Shown one piece after another: positions 7,220 to 12,444 of a DNA stretch of 12,444 nucleotides (position 1 is its first letter; the number at the start of each line of letters is the position of its first letter). The stretch is from contig CAIOHI010000080.1 in assembly GCA_903858075.1 (NCBI GenBank), forward strand, positions 1-12,444, in the 5' to 3' direction. Below the pieces are notes generated by a model, which saw only the letters and a list, made by a program, of their open reading frames with translations, did not search any database and was not told the origin of the DNA. This DNA comes from an uncultured Actinomycetes bacterium. Its GTDB lineage: Bacteria; Actinomycetota; Acidimicrobiia; Acidimicrobiales; Ilumatobacteraceae. Both the position numbers and the translations under genes were made by a program.

Positions 7220-7486
7220 GTGACCCTCACTCTCAGTTCAGCATGCGCACTGCACCCTCAAGTTGCCTTGCGCCCTGAACCCTTTGGCGCCCTTGCCTAC
7301 CACTACGGCAACCGTCGCCTGGTTTTTTTAAAGCACCCCGACGTGGTTCGCGTTGTGCGCGAGCTTGGCGATCATCCGAGCGTTGGCCACACCTTGCGCG
7401 CATGTGGAATTGCCACCGAGCGCGATGCGTCTTTTTTACAAGCACTTAACCAACTGACGAAATCGGAAATTCTTCGTGTCTGCTAG
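7220..7486 (+). CDS. mftB: Mycofactocin RiPP recognition protein MftB
   Basis: An 88-residue PqqD-like RiPP recognition element that binds the MftA leader and presents it to the radical SAM enzyme MftC. The conserved text VALRPEPFGALAYHYGNRRLVFLK region (about residues 15-38) is diagnostic of MftB. The C-terminal half is a short helical wing (VVRVVRELGDHPSV and onward). The start is GTG at 7220, 7 nt after the mftA stop; no Shine-Dalgarno is seen, so coupling to mftA is likely. The stop (7484-7486) lies inside the start region of mftC, an 11-nt overlap that suggests coupled, near-stoichiometric translation. Confidence 0.95.
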   Translation: MTLTLSSACALHPQVALRPEPFGALAYHYGNRRLVFLKHPDVVRVVRELGDHPSVGHTLRACGIATERDASFLQALNQLTKSEILRVC

Positions 7487-8606
7487 CCAACTCGTTACAC
7501 AATTGAAGCGCGGCCTCGACGCCCCTATATGCCTCACGTGGGAACTCACCTACGCGTGCAACTTGCAATGCGTTCATTGTTTGTCAAGCAGTGGTCAACG
7601 CGACGATCGCGAACTCTCCACACAACAAGCTTTTGCAGTACTCGACGAACTCCGCGACCTGCAAGTGTTCTACATCAACATTGGCGGCGGCGAGCCAATG
7701 ATACGCCGCGACTTTTTCGACATCATTGAATACTCCATTGCTAATGACATCGGAGTGAAGTTTTCTACCAATGGCGCTTTCATTGATGAGAAAAATGCAC
7801 AGCGCCTCGCTGCAATGGATTACTTAGATATTCAAATTAGCCTCGACGGTGTTGATGCCATCACAAACGACCCGGTTCGCGGGGAAGGCTCGTACAACAT
7901 TGCTCGTCGCGCCATGGACAATTTAAAGGCGGCTAATTTTGGTCCTTTCAAAATTTCCGTTGTGGTTACACGGCACAATGTTGACCAACTAGATGAGTTC
8001 AAAGCTCTCGCCGATTCTTACGGTGCACAGTTGCGCATTACGCGGCTGCGTCCTTCTGGTCGTGGAGTCGATTCGTGGAATGACTTGCACCCAACGAACG
8101 AACAACAAGTGCAGATCTATAACTGGCTTCTTGCACACGGCGAAAACGTTCTTACTGGCGATTCATTTTTCCACCTCAATGCATTAGGCGAAGCTCTACC
8201 TGGCCTCAACATGTGTGGCGCAGGGCGCGTGGTGTGCCTCATTGACCCCATTGGCGATGTGTACGCCTGCCCATTTGTTTTGCACGATCAATTCAAAGCA
8301 GGAAATGTTCACGACACTGGTGGTTTCACTTCTGTCTGGCGCGACAGCGAACTGTTCACCTCCTTACGCGAACCAGAATCGGCTGGTGCCTGTGCTTCAT
8401 GTGGCAACTACGACTCGTGCCAAGGCGGCTGCATGGCTGCAAAGTTTTTTACTGGGTTACCACTCGATGGTCCAGACCCCGAGTGCGTCATAGGGCATGG
8501 AGAATCTCTTCTTGCGGAACGCCAAGCAAGCCCTGTTTCCATTACCCCAAAGCCCAGCAAAGACCACTCAAAGCCTGCTCGCAGCGCGATGAGCGTGGTG
8601 TCGTAA
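7476..8606 (+). CDS. mftC: Mycofactocin radical SAM/SPASM maturase MftC
   Basis: Radical S-adenosylmethionine enzyme of 376 residues that modifies the C-terminal Val-Tyr of MftA, first by oxidative decarboxylation of Tyr and then by forming a C-C bond to Val. The CX3CX2C cluster motif is C28, C32, C35 (YACNLQCVHC), and the SAM-binding GGGEP motif is at 70-74. The C-terminal SPASM domain that binds auxiliary Fe-S clusters has cysteines at 247, 254, 265, 306, 309, 315, 319 and 337. A poorly conserved tail of about 35 residues follows. The start is GTG, overlapping mftB by 11 nt; the next gene begins 10 nt after the stop. All catalytic motifs appear intact, so the enzyme is probably active. Confidence 0.96.
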   Translation: MSASQLVTQLKRGLDAPICLTWELTYACNLQCVHCLSSSGQRDDRELSTQQAFAVLDELRDLQVFYINIGGGEPMIRRDFFDIIEYSIANDIGVKFSTNGAFIDEKNAQRLAAMDYLDIQISLDGVDAITNDPVRGEGSYNIARRAMDNLKAANFGPFKISVVVTRHNVDQLDEFKALADSYGAQLRITRLRPSGRGVDSWNDLHPTNEQQVQIYNWLLAHGENVLTGDSFFHLNALGEALPGLNMCGAGRVVCLIDPIGDVYACPFVLHDQFKAGNVHDTGGFTSVWRDSELFTSLREPESAGACASCGNYDSCQGGCMAAKFFTGLPLDGPDPECVIGHGESLLAERQASPVSITPKPSKDHSKPARSAMSVVS

Positions 8607-8616
8607 ATTATTTTTC

Positions 8617-10497
8617 ATGGGGTTATTGCAGCCAGTTGACCTTGGCAAGTGCCAAGCGCCAAATGGAGTGATGTTTGGCCCACACGTCACCAACCTCGGT
8701 ACTGACGAACGAACTTTTAGCGATGAGCACATTGCCTACTACGCGCGGCGCGCACAAGGTGGATGCGGTGTGATTGTGCTTGAAGGCATGAGTGTGCACC
8801 ACAGCGACTGGCCCTACGAGCGTGCACCACTTGCATCGCAATGCGCAGAATCACTGAACAAAATTTCTCAAGAGTTGCATAAAGAAAAATGTTTAGTCAT
8901 TGCATCTCTCGATCACTCCGGTGGGCAAGGTTCGTCTGCATACAATCAGCAGCCTTTGTGGGCACCAAGCCGAGTACCTGAAGTGAACTCGCGCGAAGTA
9001 CCAAAATGGATGGAACAAGCCGACATTGATGAAGTCATTGAGGGCTTTGTTCACGCTGCGCGTGTTGCTATTTCCTCTGGGTGCGATGGTGTCGAAATTA
9101 ATGCTGGTCAGCACAGTTTGGTGCGACAGTTTCTTTCTGGCCTCACTAATCATCGCGATGACGCCTGGGGTCAAGACAAAACTTTGTTCGCACGAACAAT
9201 TATTGAAAAAATACGTGAAGAAATTGGTATCGCCGTCATTGGGCTGCGACTCTCATGCGATGAACTGGCACCGTGGGCCGGCATGACGCCAGACATGGCA
9301 GTAGAACTTGCTCCTCAACTTGCAGCATGCGGGCTCGACTACCTCGTTGTTGTTCGTGGTTCCATTTTCTCTGTAGAAAAAACTCGCCCCGATTTTCATG
9401 AACCAGAAGGGTTCAATACCGAAATCACTCAACGCATTCAGGCAGTGCTCAACATTCCTGTGTTCTTGCAAGGTTCAATAGTGCAACCACACATGGCAAT
9501 TCAGGCTGTAGAGCAAGGCGTGTGTGCTGGTGTTGAAATGACCCGGGCACAAATTGCCGACCCCGACCTAGTGAACAAAATGCTCAGTGGCGATGATGAA
9601 AAAATTCGCCCATGCATTCGTTGTAACCAAACATGCCAAGTGCGCGATGCACGCAACCCCATTGTTACCTGTGTTGTTGAACCCACATCTGGCCACGAGA
9701 GCACCGACCCCAACTGGTACACACAGGTCGCATCGAAAAAAGTTGCTGTCATCGGCGCAGGGCCCGCAGGTTTAGAAGCCGCGCACACGGCAGCTCGTCG
9801 CGGTCACTCGGTAGAGGTGTACGAACAAAGCAGCAACGCCGGGGGCATTGCTGCTTTCGCAGGCCCAGGTGGCGCATTTGTGCACTGGCTATACGAACAA
9901 TGTTTGTCGCTAAACGTGAAGTTCCACTTTGATGCCCATGTCGATGGCACCCAAGACCTTGGGGCCGAGGTTGTTCTGCAGTGCACCGGCTCGCGCATAG
10001 GCGTACCTACCTATTCGCTATCCGACCACACAGCAGCAATTGACGTTGTTGAAGTGATGAATGGTTCCTCTGCACTTCCTGAAAATGGCGACATTATTTT
10101 GCACGACCCTATTGGCGGCCCCATTGCCATTGCCCTTGCGCAATGGCTTGGCCCGCGCGCAATTCTCGTGACTCAAGACAACATTGCCGGAAACGAGCTA
10201 TCGCGCTCAGGTGATCTGGCCCCCGCAAATGTTCGCTTGGCGCAACAAGGTGCACGCGTGGTGAAACGCGCGCTCGTGCGCTCGGTTGCAAGGTCGGGTG
10301 AAGGCGTAAGCGTTGAAGTACAAGATCGCTATTCGGGCGAGACCACCATCTACGAAGCAGCGGCATTCATCGATTGCGGCTTTCGTCTTCCCACCGAGCA
10401 CATCTCAACTCAGTTTCATCTGGTTGGCGATGCTGTTGCACCACGCACTGTTCTTGAGGCTGTCCTCGAAGCACGGCGTGCAGTGTTTATGCTGTAA
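8617..10497 (+). CDS. Mycofactocin-associated FadH/OYE-family oxidoreductase (first copy)
   Basis: A 626-residue flavoprotein with the layout of 2,4-dienoyl-CoA reductase (FadH). An FMN-binding old-yellow-enzyme TIM barrel (about 1-330) is followed by a 4Fe-4S site at C333, C336, C340, C352 (CIRCNQTC) and then an FAD/NAD(P) domain with GAGPAG at 380-385. The end (HLVGDAVAPRTVLEAVLEAR) is the usual FAD-contacting segment. Such enzymes pass electrons from NAD(P)H through FAD and Fe-S to FMN, and one pair of subfamilies is known to track with mycofactocin genes. In the barrel the usual segment with YGGS and NR is altered (NHRDDAWGQD), and HSLVR stands where FadH-type proteins have a Tyr (about 167-171). 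Substrate use may differ. The start is ATG at 8617; its first residues align with the second copy. The substrate is unknown. Confidence 0.92.
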   Translation: MGLLQPVDLGKCQAPNGVMFGPHVTNLGTDERTFSDEHIAYYARRAQGGCGVIVLEGMSVHHSDWPYERAPLASQCAESLNKISQELHKEKCLVIASLDHSGGQGSSAYNQQPLWAPSRVPEVNSREVPKWMEQADIDEVIEGFVHAARVAISSGCDGVEINAGQHSLVRQFLSGLTNHRDDAWGQDKTLFARTIIEKIREEIGIAVIGLRLSCDELAPWAGMTPDMAVELAPQLAACGLDYLVVVRGSIFSVEKTRPDFHEPEGFNTEITQRIQAVLNIPVFLQGSIVQPHMAIQAVEQGVCAGVEMTRAQIADPDLVNKMLSGDDEKIRPCIRCNQTCQVRDARNPIVTCVVEPTSGHESTDPNWYTQVASKKVAVIGAGPAGLEAAHTAARRGHSVEVYEQSSNAGGIAAFAGPGGAFVHWLYEQCLSLNVKFHFDAHVDGTQDLGAEVVLQCTGSRIGVPTYSLSDHTAAIDVVEVMNGSSALPENGDIILHDPIGGPIAIALAQWLGPRAILVTQDNIAGNELSRSGDLAPANVRLAQQGARVVKRALVRSVARSGEGVSVEVQDRYSGETTIYEAAAFIDCGFRLPTEHISTQFHLVGDAVAPRTVLEAVLEARRAVFML

Positions 10498-10499
10498 CT

Positions 10500-11096
10500 G
10501 TGCATTACTTTCTCGTCGTTCTTCTTGCAACTGCCGGGTACTTCATCGGCACATTCCCGAGCGCCATTATGGTGGCCAAAGCAAATGGCGTCGACATCAC
10601 CGCTGTTGGTTCAGGTAACCCAGGGGCATCAAATGTTGCCCGCGCATTAGGAATGAAAAAAGGCGCGTACGTATACGGCCTCGATGCATTAAAAGGTGCC
10701 GCCGCTACTGCACTTGGTTTGGCAGTTTTTGGAAATGCTGCCGCATTTTGGTGTGCAGCTGCAGCGGTTGTGGGCCACGTTTACCCCATCACCCGTCGTT
10801 TTGCAGGTGGTAAAGGGGTGGCCACGGCATCGGGCGCCATGCTTGTCGTGCACCCGTTCATCAGCCTCGGCCTTCTCTTTTTATGGGCAGTGCTCAGTAA
10901 AACCACGAAAAAAGCTTCCGTTTCCTCGCTCATCATCACCGTGCTCTTACCTGTGTGCATCGCGCTCACGGGAAAACCCGGCTGGGAGGTCGGGGCAACT
11001 ATCGGCATCGGGGTTTTGGTAGTCATTCGACATATTCCTAATCTTCGGCGTCTTCGTTCTGGTCTCGAGCCATCACTTCCCTCAAAACCCACCTAA
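10500..11096 (+). CDS. plsY: PlsY-like glycerol-3-phosphate acyltransferase
   Basis: Integral membrane protein of 198 residues with about five hydrophobic helices. PlsY transfers an acyl group from acyl phosphate to glycerol-3-phosphate, the first step of phospholipid synthesis. The three family motifs are visible: GSGNPGASN (37-45), GHVYPITRRFAGGKGVAT (92-109) and the C-terminal RHIPNLRRL (177-185). The start is GTG at 10500, only 2 nt after the stop of the preceding flavoenzyme, and the next flavoenzyme starts 11 nt after its stop, so it is firmly in the operon. Its place between two redox genes is odd for a housekeeping lipid enzyme. It may be a second, specialised copy acting on another glycerol-like acceptor, but the sequence does not show this. 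The family call is strong; the physiological role is open. Confidence 0.9.
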   Translation: MHYFLVVLLATAGYFIGTFPSAIMVAKANGVDITAVGSGNPGASNVARALGMKKGAYVYGLDALKGAAATALGLAVFGNAAAFWCAAAAVVGHVYPITRRFAGGKGVATASGAMLVVHPFISLGLLFLWAVLSKTTKKASVSSLIITVLLPVCIALTGKPGWEVGATIGIGVLVVIRHIPNLRRLRSGLEPSLPSKPT

Positions 11097-11107
11097 CCTC
11101 TGTCTTT

Positions 11108-12444
11108 GTGACTTATAAGTACTTGTGGACCCCGCTCCAACTGGGGCCTGTCACCACTCGTAATCGCATTGTCTTTAGTGCTCACCTCACGAACTACGCG
11201 CGCAACGGGAAGCCCACAGAACAGCACAGTGCTTACTATGCAGCGCGTGCGGCGGGTGGAGCTGGGCTCATCATTACCGAAGAGCACTCAACACACCCCA
11301 CCGACTGGCCATACGAGAAACTTATTCACGGTTTTCATCGCGATGTTATTCCTGGCTATCGCAACATCACGTCGGCTGTGCATCAACATCGCACGCCCAT
11401 TTTCGCGCAAATCAACCACAACGGCGGGCAAGCAAGCAGCATGTACAGCCGACTTCCCGTGTGGGCACCGAGTGCGGTCGCCGACCCTCTCTTTCGTGAA
11501 GTACCTAAAGCCGTTACTCAAAGCGACATTGACGACATTATTGCTGGGTACGTCACTGTTGCTGAAAATTGTGCAGAAGGCGGATTCGATGGCATCGAAC
11601 TGCAGTGCAGCCACTCTTCTATTGTCCGCGGCTTTCTCTCGCCAGCAACAAACAAACGCACCGACCAGTACGGCGGATCACTCGCGAACCGTGCCCGTTT
11701 ACTACTCGATATTTCAACTGCGGTACGTAAAGCAATTGGCAACGACCTTGCATTAGGCGTTCGCTTATGCGGAGACGAATTCATTGAAGGTGGAACCACC
11801 ATCGACGAAGCAATTGAAGTTGCCAAACTTGTAGAAGCAGCAGGCAATGTTGACTACATCAACACCTCAATTGGTGTTGCTACTGCAAGCTTGTTCATGA
11901 TTGAAGCGTCAATGCATATTCCACCCGGATACGCAACATTTATTCCTTCAGCCATTCGCAAAGCAGTAGACCTTCCCGTCGTAGGAGTTGGTCGCTTTAA
12001 AGATCCACAACAAGCAGAACGCGCATTGGCCGACGGACACTGCGATCTTGTAGGAGTTGTGCGAGGGCAAATAGCCGACCCCGACTTTGCAGCAAAAGCT
12101 CGTGCTGGGGCAACCGACGATATTCGCTTGTGCTTAAGTTGCAATCAGGAATGCGTGGGGCGCATGGGTCTGAACCGTTGGCTTGGTTGCATTGAAAACC
12201 CCCAAACAGGTCGCGAGGCTGAATGGAAAGCAACACAACATGTGAAGCTTTCACCAACCCCTACAAATGTATTGGTGGTTGGTGCAGGACCAGCTGGTTT
12301 GCAAGCGGCAATTGCTGCTGCGCGCAATGGGCACCGCGTTACCGTTCTTGAAAAAGAAGATGCTGCAGGCGGACAAGTACGGCTTGCAGCGAGTGTGCCG
12401 AACAGAGCCGAGTTCGGCGATCTCATTCGCAATCAACTCACCGA
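11108..12444 (+). CDS. Mycofactocin-associated FadH/OYE-family oxidoreductase (second copy, cut by window end)
   Basis: The first 445 residues of a second FadH-like flavoprotein, running off the window. The FMN barrel (about 1-335) has the clearer family text: TPLQLGPVTTRNRIVFSAHL (8-27) and FLSPATNKRTDQYGGSLANR (176-195). The 4Fe-4S cysteines are C342, C345, C349 and C361 (CLSCNQEC), and the FAD motif GAGPAG is at 392-397. By comparison with the first copy about 180-200 residues are missing. As in the first copy, HS replaces the usual Tyr-containing active-site text (HSSIVR, 169-174), so this is a subfamily trait. The start is taken as GTG at 11108, which gives MTYKYLWTPLQLG; a TTG at 11123 is a weaker alternative. 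It is probably an electron-transfer or enoyl-reducing partner in the mycofactocin system (inference from family and operon). Confidence 0.92.
   Translation, partial: MTYKYLWTPLQLGPVTTRNRIVFSAHLTNYARNGKPTEQHSAYYAARAAGGAGLIITEEHSTHPTDWPYEKLIHGFHRDVIPGYRNITSAVHQHRTPIFAQINHNGGQASSMYSRLPVWAPSAVADPLFREVPKAVTQSDIDDIIAGYVTVAENCAEGGFDGIELQCSHSSIVRGFLSPATNKRTDQYGGSLANRARLLLDISTAVRKAIGNDLALGVRLCGDEFIEGGTTIDEAIEVAKLVEAAGNVDYINTSIGVATASLFMIEASMHIPPGYATFIPSAIRKAVDLPVVGVGRFKDPQQAERALADGHCDLVGVVRGQIADPDFAAKARAGATDDIRLCLSCNQECVGRMGLNRWLGCIENPQTGREAEWKATQHVKLSPTPTNVLVVGAGPAGLQAAIAAARNGHRVTVLEKEDAAGGQVRLAASVPNRAEFGDLIRNQLT

Noticed and set aside
11169..11756. 195-codon plus-strand open frame within the second flavoenzyme
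   Set aside because: It overlaps the conserved FMN barrel in another frame and has no family text.

Overview
This window looks like chromosomal DNA from an actinobacterium, roughly 50% GC. My best guess is the Acidimicrobiia (Ilumatobacter-like lineages), inferred from the mycofactocin genes, the two FadH/OYE-type flavoenzymes beside them, frequent GTG starts and few Shine-Dalgarno sequences. Taxonomy was not computed. No rRNA, tRNA, CRISPR or insertion sequence was seen.

Left part (1-4038, plus strand): a complete valyl-tRNA synthetase (valS), then a membrane-anchored LytR-CpsA-Psr (LCP) protein. The LCP gene meets the next, minus-strand operon tail to tail, and their stop codons overlap.

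Middle part (4035-6986, minus strand): an operon read right to left. It encodes a zinc-dependent alcohol dehydrogenase of the NDMA-dependent, mycofactocin-linked type, then a MoxR/ChlI-like AAA+ ATPase, then a von Willebrand A (VWA) domain protein. The AAA+ and VWA frames are joined by what looks like a programmed -1 frameshift signal. It has the heptamer G_GGA_AAA in the correct phase, a 6-nt spacer and a 5-bp GC hairpin. The VWA frame has no convincing start codon of its own. One gene may therefore yield a 307-residue AAA-only protein and a 612-residue AAA-VWA fusion, as is known for some chlD chelatase genes. This is the most unusual observation in the window.

Right part (7081-12444, plus strand): a compact operon divergent from the dehydrogenase. 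It carries mftA (43-residue mycofactocin precursor ending IDGMCGVY), mftB (RiPP recognition element), mftC (radical SAM/SPASM maturase), a FadH/OYE-family oxidoreductase, a PlsY-like glycerol-3-phosphate acyltransferase, and a second FadH/OYE-family oxidoreductase cut by the window end. mftD, mftE, mftF and mftR are not in the window. A 40-bp imperfect dyad ends exactly at the mftA start codon and lies between the two divergent operons, so it is a strong candidate operator or leader hairpin.

How the parts may fit together: MftA, MftB and MftC begin synthesis of the redox cofactor mycofactocin. The alcohol dehydrogenase family keeps its nicotinamide bound and is thought to pass electrons to mycofactocin. 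The two FadH/OYE flavoproteins are candidate partners in that electron flow. The AAA+/VWA pair may be a MoxR-type chaperone or metal-insertion machine for the dehydrogenase; that role is inferred from gene position only.
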